The position numbers and the translations under genes were made by a program. Below, one piece after another: positions 1-8,263 of a stretch of DNA of 45,583 bases; position 1 is the stretch's first letter, and the number at the start of each line of letters is the position of its first letter. Source of the DNA: a virus; the IMG/VR virus record IMGVR_UViG_3300028802_000025, positions 1-45,583 of that record; one strand, written 5' to 3'. The notes under the pieces were generated by a model that ran no database searches, had not been told where the DNA came from, and saw only the letters and a list, made by a program, of their open reading frames with translations.

Positions 1-20
1 GGCACCTCGCAATCTGTACG

Positions 21-81
21 GATTTCCCTAACTCTAGGTAGTTTCCCTGCGTGACCCTCTCCCGCCTTCACTGTCCGTGAC
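21..81. other. Left-end repeats, possible cos / terminase-binding region
   Basis: The non-coding left end has direct repeats TTTCCCT at 23-29 and 42-48, and GTGAC at 51-55 and 77-81. The right end carries these in inverted form (GGGAAACT at 45561-45568, three GTCAC between 45493 and 45532). Together with the terminase genes on one side and HNH genes on the other, this resembles a cos packaging region split by the window edges. The repeats are seen; the role is inferred. Confidence 0.4.
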
Positions 82-117
82 TTCACCCTGTGTTACTTGC
101 CGTCGGGAGGTGCCGTC

Positions 118-534
118 GTGGGCCGTCTTCCGTCCGAGAATCCGGTGCGCCGTAACGCCCGCGTCGGCCCGCTGGTGCTGCCCGCTGAAGGCCGCCGGGG
201 TCTCGCCCCGAACTGGCCGCTCGCCGGCGGCGCGTCGTCCGCCGAGGCGACGCTCTGGGCCGAGCTGTGGGCCACTCCGCAGGCCGTGGCCTGGGAACAT
301 CACGGCTGGACGCGCGTCGTGGCTCGCTACGTGCGCTGTGCGCTGATGGCCGAGGAGCTCGAGAAGAACGCGCTGGCCGAGGCCCGGCAGCTTGAGGACC
401 GTCTCGGGCTTACGCCGAAGGCTATGCGCATGCTGCTGTGGACGATCTCCGCTGACGATCTCGCCGAGAAGCGCGCCGAGAAGACCGAGGCGGCGGACGA
501 CGACCCGCGAAAGCGATTCAAGGCGCTCGGCTGA
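118..534 (+). CDS. terS: Terminase small subunit
   Basis: The predicted 138-aa protein would bind the packaging site and hand the DNA to the large subunit. The start is the GTG at 118 because a GGGAGG ribosome site lies at 105-110, seven bases upstream; the TTG at 97 would read through that site. The protein is helical, Ala/Glu-rich and charged at the C-terminus. I assign it mainly by size and by position: its TGA overlaps the ATG of the large terminase (534). Small terminases diverge strongly, so the family is inferred from context. Confidence 0.75.
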   Translation: MGRLPSENPVRRNARVGPLVLPAEGRRGLAPNWPLAGGASSAEATLWAELWATPQAVAWEHHGWTRVVARYVRCALMAEELEKNALAEARQLEDRLGLTPKAMRMLLWTISADDLAEKRAEKTEAADDDPRKRFKALG

Positions 535-2135
535 TGCCGTGGCGTGGCCCGTCCGAGCCTAGAGAGTTCCCCACGCTCGGCTTCGATGTCGGCAAATGGA
601 TCGAGGCGCATTGCGTCGTCCCCGACGGCTATCTGCAGGGCCAGCCGTACAAGCTCACCGACGAGATGTGGAACTTCCTGATCCACTTCTACCGGCTCTA
701 CTCGTACGCCGAGCCCTGGCCGGCCCCCGACTCGCTGCGCTACACGGGCGGGCAGCTGCGCCGCTCCCAAAAGTGGGGGAAAGACCCATTTGGGGCGGCA
801 GTCATCTGGGCGGAAGCTGAGGGCCCGACCCGCTTCGACGGCTGGAACGCGAACGGCGATCCGGTGGGCGCGCCGTACCCGACGCCGCTGATCGTCTGCC
901 TGGGCACGTCGGAGGAGCAGACCGACAACACGTGGCGTCCGTTCGTCGCCATGGGCCAACTCGGCCCGCTCGCGAATATGTCCGGCCTGGATATCGGCCT
1001 GACCCGGTGCCTGCTGCCCGGCGGCGGCAAAGTCGAGCCCGTCACCACCAGCGCGAAGGCCCGCCTCGGCGCCCCGCTGACATTCCTGACGATGACCGAG
1101 TCGCACCTGTTCACGCTGCAGGGCGGCTACCGCAAGGTGGCCGGCGCGGTGAAGCGGAACGTCGCCGGCATGGACGGCCGCTGGCTCGAGCTCACCAACG
1201 CATGGGACCCCACCGAGGGCTCCGAGGCGCAGGTCACGCACGACAACCCGGACGACCGGGTGCTGATCGACACGATCGAACCGCAGCGGGTCGAGGATCT
1301 CAACGACGACGAGGCGCTCTACGCCGAGCTGCTGCGCCAGTACGGCGACAGTGCGCGGGAGCGCGGCGGCTGGGTGAACCTCAGGGGCCGGATCATGCAC
1401 GAGGTCCGCTCGCCGCGGCACCTCGAGGCGGACCGGCGCCGGTTCTTCCTGAACGAGATCGTCGTCGGCGAGTCCGTGTTCGTGGATCCGATCCGCTGGG
1501 ATGCCCTGGCGGCGGAGGAGACGCTGCGGCCGGGCGAGGCGATCGCGCTGGGCTTCGATGGCTCGAACGCCCGGGACGCGACGACACTGGTCGGCTGCCG
1601 CCTGTCGGACGGAAAGCTGTTCAACCTGCGCACCTGGGAGCGCCCGTCGGATGCGATCGGGTGGCGGGTGCCGCACGCCGAGGTCGATCAGACCGTGCAG
1701 GCCACGTTCGCCGCGTACGAGGTTGTGCTGATGTTCGCCGACCCGTACCGATGGCAGGACTACCTCGCCGCGTGGGCGGGCCGCTGGCCGAAGCAGGTCG
1801 TCGAGTTCCCGACGAACGTCGAGCAGCGCATGGACAAGGCGATCGAGCGGTTCACGACCGCGTTCGGCGCCGGTGAGATCCCGAACGACGGCGACGAGGT
1901 CCTGACCCGGCACGCGAAGAACGCGGTGCTGGTGAAGGGGTCGCGGAAGAAGCAGCGGCCCGGCGAGGAGCAGGACATCGCCTCGCACTACCTGAAGATG
2001 GCCAAGCGCGGCACCGGCCAGCTCATCGACGCCGCGGTCGCCTCCGTGCTGGCCTACGCGGCACGCGGGCAGGCCATCGAGGACGGCGCGCTGATCCCTG
2101 AAGAAACACAGCCGTTCTTCGCGTCCTGGCGCTGA
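534..2135 (+). CDS. terL: Terminase large subunit
   Basis: The 533-aa protein is the packaging motor: an N-terminal ATPase and a C-terminal RNase H-like nuclease that cuts concatemers. Residues 76-89 hold a degenerate Walker A-like stretch (RRSQKWGKDPFGAA). A hydrophobic strand near 183-190 ends in TES, where Walker B is expected. The nuclease domain shows GFDGS near 343, ADPYRW near 400, and a late acidic helix (LIDAAVASVLAY). Length and order (terS-terL-portal) are normal for HK97-like actinophages. It starts at the ATG overlapping the terS stop. Confidence 0.93.
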   Translation: MPWRGPSEPREFPTLGFDVGKWIEAHCVVPDGYLQGQPYKLTDEMWNFLIHFYRLYSYAEPWPAPDSLRYTGGQLRRSQKWGKDPFGAAVIWAEAEGPTRFDGWNANGDPVGAPYPTPLIVCLGTSEEQTDNTWRPFVAMGQLGPLANMSGLDIGLTRCLLPGGGKVEPVTTSAKARLGAPLTFLTMTESHLFTLQGGYRKVAGAVKRNVAGMDGRWLELTNAWDPTEGSEAQVTHDNPDDRVLIDTIEPQRVEDLNDDEALYAELLRQYGDSARERGGWVNLRGRIMHEVRSPRHLEADRRRFFLNEIVVGESVFVDPIRWDALAAEETLRPGEAIALGFDGSNARDATTLVGCRLSDGKLFNLRTWERPSDAIGWRVPHAEVDQTVQATFAAYEVVLMFADPYRWQDYLAAWAGRWPKQVVEFPTNVEQRMDKAIERFTTAFGAGEIPNDGDEVLTRHAKNAVLVKGSRKKQRPGEEQDIASHYLKMAKRGTGQLIDAAVASVLAYAARGQAIEDGALIPEETQPFFASWR

Positions 2136-2145
2136 GGAGACCCCC

Positions 2146-2361
2146 GTGACGTTCATCGATCAGGTCATGACCGACCGGATCACCGCCGAAGCCCGTCAGA
2201 TCCACTTCTGGCGCACCGTCCTGACCGTCGTCGCCGGATTGCTGTTCGGGCTGGGCTGGATCAGCTACAAGGCCGTCGCCGGGCTGTGGCTCGTCGTGGC
2301 CTGGTGTGCCGCCGCCGTGAAGGTGGGCTGGCAGGAGGCCCGCACCGCCGCTCGCACGTGA
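2146..2361 (+). CDS. Small membrane protein between terminase and portal
   Basis: A 71-aa protein starting at GTG 2146 after a GAGGAGA ribosome site. A hydrophobic stretch at about residues 24-60 (VLTVVAGLLFGLGW followed by AVAGLWLVVAWCAAA) could form one long or two short membrane helices. The ends are basic and polar. It lies in the gap between terminase and portal, 10 bp after terL and 17 bp before portal. I do not recognise a family. A role in head assembly at the membrane would be guesswork. Confidence 0.7.
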   Translation: MTFIDQVMTDRITAEARQIHFWRTVLTVVAGLLFGLGWISYKAVAGLWLVVAWCAAAVKVGWQEARTAART

Positions 2362-2378
2362 CAGAAACGGAGTGACCG

Positions 2379-3791
2379 GTGGGCCTGCTGGAAAGAATTG
2401 CCGCTGCCCGCGGTCGCGACGAGAGCCGCTTCTCAGCCGACCAGTGGATCAGCGAATACCTGATCCCGTCGCAGTTTCAGTACAACGGCAGCACCTACCC
2501 GGTCGGCCTGAACCAGACCGTGACCGGCCTGACCCAGACCATGGCCGGGCAGAAGGTCCAGCGGATCGCCGCGACGCTGCCCGGCTACGAGGCCGCACTG
2601 CGCTGGTGCCCGCCGGCATTCGCCGCGCAGATGGTCCGGGCGCTGGTGCTGTCCGGGATGCGGTTCACCTGGCGGAACCTCCCGTCGTCGCCGACGCCGC
2701 GGCGGCTGTTCGGCAACCGCGAGCTCGGAGTGCTCGAGCGGCCGTGGCCGAAGGCAACCACCGGCGACCTGGTCGCAACCATGGAGTGGCACTCGGGTCT
2801 GGCCGGCAACGCGTTCGTGGCGCGCCGTCCGGACCGGCTGCGGGTGCTGCGCCCGGACTGGTGCGGCCTGATCTTCGGGTCGAACCAGGACCCGGAGGAG
2901 ATCGCGGCCACCGCCCTCGACGGCGAGCTGCTCGGCCTGGTGTACCAGAACGGCGGTATCGGGGTCGGCCGCGGGCAGATGAACACTCTGCTGCCCGACG
3001 AGTTCGCGCACTGGTCGCAGATCCCCGACCCGGCATGCCCCGGCATGGGCCAGTCGTGGATCACGGCTGCGCTGACCGACATCCAGGGCGACCGGGCCGC
3101 GACCGAGCACAAGCTGAAGTTCTTCACCAACGGGGCCACCCCGAACATGGTGGTCAAGGGCATCTCTGCGGCGTCGCAGGAGCAGTTCAAGGAAATCGTC
3201 GACCAGCTCGAGCGGGGCCACGCCGGCGTCGCGAACGCCTACCGGACGCTGTACCTGGCCGCCGGTGCTGATGCGACGGTCGTCGGCTCCGACCTCAAGC
3301 AGCTGGACTTCAAATCCACCCAAGGCGCGGGTGAGACCCGGATCGCGATGCTCGGACGCGTCCCTGCGCCGCTGCTGGGCATCTCGGAGGGCCTGGCCGG
3401 GTCGTCGCTGAACGCGGGCAACTTCGGCATGGCGCGGCGGATCTTCGCCGACTCGTGGATCTATCCGTCGCTGCAGGACCTGTGCGCGTCGATCGAATCG
3501 ATCATGGTCCGGCCGAAGAACCCGCGGACCGGTCAGCAGGACGCCGAGCTGTGGTTCGACACGGCGGACATGCCGATCCTGCGCGAGGACGCTAAGGACG
3601 CCGCCGAGATCACGTCCGTTCAGGCGTCGACCGTCGGTCAGCTCGTCCGCGACGGCTACACCTCCGACTCGGCGAAGGCGGCCGTGATCGCCAACGACAT
3701 GTCGCTTCTCGTCCACACCGGCCTCGTGAGCGTGCAGCTACAGGTGCCCGGCAGTACTCCAACTTCGACTCCGCCGGGAGGCTCAGCATGA
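2379..3791 (+). CDS. Portal protein, HK97 type
   Basis: The 470-aa protein would form the dodecameric ring at one capsid vertex through which DNA enters and leaves. Supporting features are size, position between terminase and prohead protease, and typical HK97-portal stretches: an N-terminal QTVTGLTQTMAGQKVQ region, WHSGLAGNAF near 130, a QFKEIVDQL helix near 270, and the ETRIAMLGRVPAPLLGI segment near 320-336. The start is GTG 2379 with GGAG at 2369-2372. The stop overlaps the protease ATG (ATGA), indicating translational coupling. Confidence 0.92.
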   Translation: MGLLERIAAARGRDESRFSADQWISEYLIPSQFQYNGSTYPVGLNQTVTGLTQTMAGQKVQRIAATLPGYEAALRWCPPAFAAQMVRALVLSGMRFTWRNLPSSPTPRRLFGNRELGVLERPWPKATTGDLVATMEWHSGLAGNAFVARRPDRLRVLRPDWCGLIFGSNQDPEEIAATALDGELLGLVYQNGGIGVGRGQMNTLLPDEFAHWSQIPDPACPGMGQSWITAALTDIQGDRAATEHKLKFFTNGATPNMVVKGISAASQEQFKEIVDQLERGHAGVANAYRTLYLAAGADATVVGSDLKQLDFKSTQGAGETRIAMLGRVPAPLLGISEGLAGSSLNAGNFGMARRIFADSWIYPSLQDLCASIESIMVRPKNPRTGQQDAELWFDTADMPILREDAKDAAEITSVQASTVGQLVRDGYTSDSAKAAVIANDMSLLVHTGLVSVQLQVPGSTPTSTPPGGSA

Positions 3792-4624
3792 CCACGACAG
3801 CAGCGCGGGCCGACGTCCCGCCGCGAACCGACGTTCTGCGCTCGATGCCGTTCGCGGTCCGCGCCGCCGCCGACGGTGAGCCGGACGACGGGCTCACCCT
3901 CGATGGGTTCGCCGCGGTCTTCAACCGCAAGACCCTCATCGACTCTTGGGAGGGGCGATTCTTCGAGCAGATCGCCCCCGGCTCGATGAAGAAGAGCTTC
4001 CGTGAGGCCCCGCCGGTCATCCAGTTCGAGCACGGCCGCCACCCGCTGATCGGGTCCATGCCGATCGCCGAACTGACCCGCATCGAGGAAGCCTCCGACC
4101 CCGAACTCGCCCCCGACGGCGGCGCGCACGTGGTCGGGCGGCTCACCGATAACTGGCTGATCCAGCCGGTCCGGGACGCCATCGCGAACCGCTCCGTCAA
4201 CGGCATGAGCTTCCGGTTCACCGTCGTCCGCGAGAAGTGGGCCGACGCGGCCGGGCGGCAGATCCGCAACGAGGACGAGCTGCAGCAGTTGCTGCGGCGC
4301 ACGTGGATCGAGGACGTCCCCGACGAGGAGCTGCTTACCCGGACCCTCCAGGAGATGCGCGTCCCCGAACTCGGGCCGGTGGTCTTCCCGGCCTACACCG
4401 ATACGTCGGTCGGCGTCCGCTCGATGCTCGACCGCCTCGAACAGCTCCAGCCTTCGGAGCTGAGCGCGCTCGCGGAGCGCGTCAACGACCTCACCGCCAC
4501 CGGCGCGCGGAGTGCCGACGGCGGTGACCTTGCAGGTACGCAGCCAGGAAACGGCGAGCGGCCACCCGTTCCGACCCGTTCGCGCGCCGATACCGACGCG
4601 CTTCGCCTGAGAGGCATCCTGTGA
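3788..4624 (+). CDS. Prohead maturation protease, HK97 (S78/U35) family
   Basis: The 278-aa serine protease would remove the scaffold-like N-terminal domain of the capsid protein during head maturation. The HK97-protease signature is visible: the strand GFAAVFN near 40-46, QFEHGRHPLIGS at 79-90 supplying the catalytic His, and NGMSFRF at 138-144 with the likely nucleophile Ser141. The Pro/Arg-rich C-terminal 60 residues look disordered and may be self-cleaved. The ATG overlaps the portal stop and its own TGA overlaps the capsid GTG. Confidence 0.93.
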   Translation: MTTTAARADVPPRTDVLRSMPFAVRAAADGEPDDGLTLDGFAAVFNRKTLIDSWEGRFFEQIAPGSMKKSFREAPPVIQFEHGRHPLIGSMPIAELTRIEEASDPELAPDGGAHVVGRLTDNWLIQPVRDAIANRSVNGMSFRFTVVREKWADAAGRQIRNEDELQQLLRRTWIEDVPDEELLTRTLQEMRVPELGPVVFPAYTDTSVGVRSMLDRLEQLQPSELSALAERVNDLTATGARSADGGDLAGTQPGNGERPPVPTRSRADTDALRLRGIL

Positions 4625-6207
4625 ACCTCCGCCGCAAGCCGACCCTGCTCGGCTACCGCAAGAACGGCGCCCCGATCTGGCTGGCCCAGGGTGGCGCCCC
4701 CGACTCCGACGACCTCATCGAGAGCTTCCGCGGCAAGGACGTGACCAGCCTCGGCGACGGCACGCCCGATGAGCTGCGCGGCAAGACCCCCGACGAGCTG
4801 GCCCGGTACGTCGAGGTGCTCGACGCGCACCTGCGTTCGCTGCACCAGGACGAGGACACTGGCGAGCTTCGCGAGAAGAGCGCCGACGAGCAGAAGGCCT
4901 TCGACTACGGCCTGAAGCTGCGCGACAAGGCCATCGCGAAGATCGACGAGCACCGCAACATTCAGGAGATCTTCCGCCGCAAGCCCGCCGCGGTGCAGCG
5001 GGCGCTGGCGAACATCAAGACCGGCGGCGACGACGCGTACGGCGACGTCCGCCGGATGCCGAACGCCGAGGCCCGCGACCGGGCCCTGCGCACGCTCGAC
5101 GACCGCAACGCCGCATCGCACCTGCGCTCCGACGAGAAGGACCACGTCGAGCAGCAGATCCGCCGTAACCCCGACATCGCCCGGCGGATCCTCGTCACCG
5201 AGAACGAGCACTACCGCGAAGCGTGGATGAAGCTCGTCACCGACCCCAACGCCGTCGGCCTCCTGTCCGACGACGAGCGGCAGGCGGTCCGCGCCTACCA
5301 GGAGTACCGGGCGGCAAGCGAGGGCACCACCACCGCCGGCGGCTTCGGCATCCCGGTCTTCATCGACCCGTCGATCATCATGACGGCGCAGGGCAGCGGG
5401 AACCCGTTCCTGTCCATCGCGAAGCAGGTCGACGTCAACACCAACGTCTGGAAGGGCGTCAGCTCGGCCGGCGTGTCCTGGTCGTTCGACTCCGAGGCGT
5501 CGGCGGTCAGCGACGACAGCCCGACCCTGGCGCAGCCGATCGTGTCGGTGTTCATGGCCCGCGGCTTCATCCCGTACTCGATCGAGGTGGGGATGGACTA
5601 CCCCGGCTTCGCGAGCGAGATGCAGGCGCTGCTGGCGTCCGGCTACGACGAGCTGCTGGTCGACAAGTTCACCCGCGGCTCCGGCACCGGCGAGCCGAAG
5701 GGCATCCTGACCTGCCTGTCGGCGAACACGAACGTGCGGGTTAAGGTGGCGACCAACCCGGGCATCACCGTCAACGACCCGTACAACGTGTGGCAGGCCA
5801 TCCCGCAGCGCAACCGGCGCAACGCGTCGTGGCTGATGAACGTGGCCGTGAACAACTCCATCCGGCAGCTCGGCGCGGCCAACGTCTACCACGCGTACAC
5901 GGTGAACCTGCCGCAGGGCGCGGTCGAGGAGCTGTTCCAGCGGCCGGTCTACGAGTCGCCGTACATGCCGACCACGACCACGGTGACCACGGCGACCGAG
6001 GGCTACGCCATCGCGGGTGACTTCTCCAACTACGTGATCGCCCGCCGCGGCGGCATGTCGGTCGAGCTGATCCCGCAGATCTTCCAGCAGGCCACGGCGG
6101 GTTCCGCGTACGGCATGCCGACCGGCCAGCGCGGCCTGTTCGCCTACTCCCGGATCGGTGGGTCGTCGGCGAACGACCTCGCGTTCCGGCTGCTGGTGTC
6201 GAGCTGA
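4621..6207 (+). CDS. Major capsid protein, HK97 fold with N-terminal delta domain
   Basis: A 528-aa precursor. Residues 1 to about 225 are charged and helical (Glu/Lys/Arg-rich), as expected for the delta scaffolding domain removed by the upstream protease. From about 230 the HK97 fold begins (EGTTTAGGFGIPVFIDPSI), followed by the E-loop/spine region and conserved SNYVIARRGGMSVELIPQ near 465-485. The cleavage site is probably near the AASEGTTTAGG stretch; this is inferred. The GTG start at 4621 overlaps the protease stop by four bases. Confidence 0.95.
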   Translation: MNLRRKPTLLGYRKNGAPIWLAQGGAPDSDDLIESFRGKDVTSLGDGTPDELRGKTPDELARYVEVLDAHLRSLHQDEDTGELREKSADEQKAFDYGLKLRDKAIAKIDEHRNIQEIFRRKPAAVQRALANIKTGGDDAYGDVRRMPNAEARDRALRTLDDRNAASHLRSDEKDHVEQQIRRNPDIARRILVTENEHYREAWMKLVTDPNAVGLLSDDERQAVRAYQEYRAASEGTTTAGGFGIPVFIDPSIIMTAQGSGNPFLSIAKQVDVNTNVWKGVSSAGVSWSFDSEASAVSDDSPTLAQPIVSVFMARGFIPYSIEVGMDYPGFASEMQALLASGYDELLVDKFTRGSGTGEPKGILTCLSANTNVRVKVATNPGITVNDPYNVWQAIPQRNRRNASWLMNVAVNNSIRQLGAANVYHAYTVNLPQGAVEELFQRPVYESPYMPTTTTVTTATEGYAIAGDFSNYVIARRGGMSVELIPQIFQQATAGSAYGMPTGQRGLFAYSRIGGSSANDLAFRLLVSS

Positions 6208-6392
6208 TGCCCGACCCGAAGCCGGAACCCCGCAAGGCGCCTGACCCGAAGCCGGTCCTGGCCCGCGCGGCCGAGTCCGGTGATCCGGCAGTCCACCAGA
6301 TCATGGCGGAGCTGCAGACGGCGCAGATGAACGGCGACGAGATGAAGGTCGCCGAGCTGAGCAAGCAGCTGGCCGCACTCGGCTACTGCTGA
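6207..6392 (+). CDS. Small acidic/proline-rich protein after capsid
   Basis: A 61-aa protein whose ATG overlaps the capsid TGA (TGATG). The first 20 residues contain a repeated DPKPE/DPKPV motif; the rest is a predicted amphipathic helix (MAELQTAQMNGDEMKVAELSKQLAAL). No family recognised. Being coupled to the capsid gene it is probably made in quantity, so a head-associated or assembly role is plausible but unproven. A strong hairpin follows it. Confidence 0.65.
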   Translation: MPDPKPEPRKAPDPKPVLARAAESGDPAVHQIMAELQTAQMNGDEMKVAELSKQLAALGYC

Positions 6393-6399
6393 TAGACGG

Positions 6400-6428
6400 G
6401 GCGGCCCGGACCCACGTTCCGGGCCGCC
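6400..6428 (+). terminator. Perfect 11-bp hairpin downstream of capsid operon
   Basis: GGCGGCCCGGA (6400-6410) pairs with TCCGGGCCGCC (6418-6428) around a 7-base loop. No T-run follows. It may partly stop transcription or protect the 3' end of the abundant capsid message. Seen directly; function inferred. Confidence 0.6.
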
Positions 6429-6451
6429 TCACCTACGTGGGAGGTAAAGAG

Positions 6452-6694
6452 ATGGATGTGGTCTACGCGGTGGACACCGCGCAGATACCGACCGAGGCGT
6501 GCGGCGTCGTCCTGGTCAACAAGGGCGAGCACTGGGCGGCGGACGACCCGGTGGTGAAGGCCGCCCCGACCCTGTTCTCGACCGATGCGCGGTACGGGAT
6601 GCGGTACAGCGCGGAGCCGCCCGGCTACAACGACCCGCCGGTGGAGCAGGCCACCGCCGCTCCCGGCGAGAAGCGGAGCGTCCGGCGTGGCTGA
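6452..6694 (+). CDS. Hypothetical head-region protein
   Basis: An 80-aa protein. The ATG at 6452 is chosen because GGGAGG lies at 6439-6444; the upstream in-frame GTG (6437) overlaps that site. The sequence is Ala/Pro/Glu-rich with a VVLVNKGEHWAADDPVVKA core, recalling small phage proteins that follow the capsid gene and sometimes act as head decoration or connector accessories. It overlaps the start of the glycosyltransferase fusion gene by 8 bp. Function not known. Confidence 0.6.
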   Translation: MDVVYAVDTAQIPTEACGVVLVNKGEHWAADDPVVKAAPTLFSTDARYGMRYSAEPPGYNDPPVEQATAAPGEKRSVRRG

Positions 6695-8087
6695 GGCTCC
6701 CGACGCTCCGGCCGACGCGGTCGTCCTGGCCTACGTGTGCGGCAACGAGGTCGCCTACTCGTGGCACCGGTCGATGGTCCAGCTGATCGGCTACGACGCC
6801 CAGACCAACCAGCGGCTCGGCGACGGCCGCGGCGGGTTCCTGGCCCTGCGCTACGGCACCGGCGGGCTGATCCAGGCCCGCAACCAGGCCGCCTACGACT
6901 TCCTCAACGACTACCCGGACGCCGACTGGCTGTTCTGGATCGACACCGACATGGGCTTCCCCGAAAACGCGCTCGAGCAACTCCTCGAAGCGGCGGACCC
7001 GGTCGAGCGGCCGATCGTCGGCGCGCTGTGCTTCTCGCAGCAGGAGATCGAGTCCGACGGTATGGGTGGCCGCCGCGTCCAGCCGACCCCGGTCATCTAC
7101 GACTGGATCACCGTCGATGACCAGTCCGGGTACGCGGTGCGCTGGGACTACCCGCGTGACACGGTGACCCAGTGCCATGCGACCGGTTCGGCGTGCATCC
7201 TGATTCACCGCAGCGCCCTGGAGCGCATCCGGGACGAATTCGGGACCTGGTACGACCGGGTGCCGAACCCCAGCACGCAGCAGCTGTTCTCCGAGGACCT
7301 GTCGTTCTGCGTCCGCGCCGGCGCCCTGGACATCCCGGTATTCGTCGACACGCGGGTGAAGACGACGCACCTGAAGCCGATCTGGGTGTCCGAGGACTTC
7401 TACGTCCGGGAGCGGGCCGCGCTGGCCATCCTGGAGCGCCGGCCGGACATCTCCGGGTTGAAGCGGGTCGCGATGACCCGCGAGCAGGCCTGGACGTTCG
7501 ACCTGCTGCCGGACGCGCTGGCCGAGTTGGACATCACCGCGAAGGCGATCCTGCACGTCGGAGCGCACCGTGGTGAGGAGATCCCGGTCTACCGCAAGTG
7601 CGGCTTCGAGCAGATCACCCTGGTGGAGCCGGACCCGGACAACGCCGCGTTCCTGCGGACCGAGTTCCCGGACTGCGCCGTCGTCGAGTGCGCCGTCGGG
7701 CCCGAACTCGGCGCAGCCACTTTGCACCGCGCCGTCGACAGCGTGTTCAGCGGACTGAAGGCCGACGCGGGTGTCCCGACTGTCGGCCAGGTCGAGGTGG
7801 CGGTCCTGCCGTTGCGCGAGATCCAGGCCGATCATGCCGCGAACGTGCTGGTCGTCGATACCCAGGGCACCGAACTGGCGGCCCTGGCATCGGCCGACCT
7901 GGGCGGCGTCGACCTGCTGGTGGTGGAGACGCAGGAGCTGTCCCGGGATCTGTACGCCGCGTTCTGGCCGGACGCGGTGGAGGCGCTCGGGAAGGTGGGT
8001 TTCGTCCCGGCGATCCGCTGGGAGCACGAGGCCCACTTCGCCGACACCCTGTTCGTGCGGCAGTCGGCCGACGCGGTGGCGTCGTGA
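6687..8087 (+). CDS. Glycosyltransferase fused to FkbM-type methyltransferase
   Basis: A 466-aa two-domain protein. Residues 1-265 look like a GT-A glycosyltransferase: AYVCGNEVAYSW at the N-terminus and WLFWIDTDMGFP, whose D86-x-D88 would hold the metal-nucleotide-sugar. Residues from about 285 look like an FkbM-family SAM methyltransferase: ILHVGAHRGEE (SAM-binding loop), TLVEPDPDNAAF (ribose-binding acidic residue) and VLVVDTQGTELAAL. GTG 6687 is chosen from GGAG at 6675-6678; longer upstream reading would replace the neighbouring gene. It lies inside the structural operon, so transfer of a sugar and its O-methylation on a virion protein is the best inference. Host-wall or DNA modification are alternatives. 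Confidence 0.82.
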   Translation: MAEAPDAPADAVVLAYVCGNEVAYSWHRSMVQLIGYDAQTNQRLGDGRGGFLALRYGTGGLIQARNQAAYDFLNDYPDADWLFWIDTDMGFPENALEQLLEAADPVERPIVGALCFSQQEIESDGMGGRRVQPTPVIYDWITVDDQSGYAVRWDYPRDTVTQCHATGSACILIHRSALERIRDEFGTWYDRVPNPSTQQLFSEDLSFCVRAGALDIPVFVDTRVKTTHLKPIWVSEDFYVRERAALAILERRPDISGLKRVAMTREQAWTFDLLPDALAELDITAKAILHVGAHRGEEIPVYRKCGFEQITLVEPDPDNAAFLRTEFPDCAVVECAVGPELGAATLHRAVDSVFSGLKADAGVPTVGQVEVAVLPLREIQADHAANVLVVDTQGTELAALASADLGGVDLLVVETQELSRDLYAAFWPDAVEALGKVGFVPAIRWEHEAHFADTLFVRQSADAVAS

Positions 8088-8263
8088 ACATCTGGGCTGT
8101 CGTCTACGGAAACTACGAGCCCGCCGAGGTGGATTCGCTGTGGGCCACGGAGGACCTCGCCCTCAGGCGCGAGGAGAAGCTCGATGAAGCCGCTGATGGC
8201 GACATGAGCATGTGGCGCGTAGTTCAGTGGAAAGTCGGCACTGAGGATCCCGATGGGGTCTGA
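8084..8263 (+). CDS. Small hypothetical protein between glycosyltransferases
   Basis: A 59-aa protein. GTG 8084 overlaps the stop of the fusion gene (GTGA) and its end overlaps the next glycosyltransferase by 11 bp. The sequence starts NIWAVVYGNYEPAEVDSLWAT and contains a charged helix, similar in style to small phage proteins that begin with an aromatic beta strand. No motif gives a function. The tight coupling suggests it belongs to the glycosylation cassette. Confidence 0.6.
   Translation: MNIWAVVYGNYEPAEVDSLWATEDLALRREEKLDEAADGDMSMWRVVQWKVGTEDPDGV

Noticed and set aside
327-2156. Long minus-strand frame opposite the large terminase
   Set aside because: Its product is Arg/Gly/His/Val-rich with no motifs; it is a shadow of the GC-rich terminase frame.
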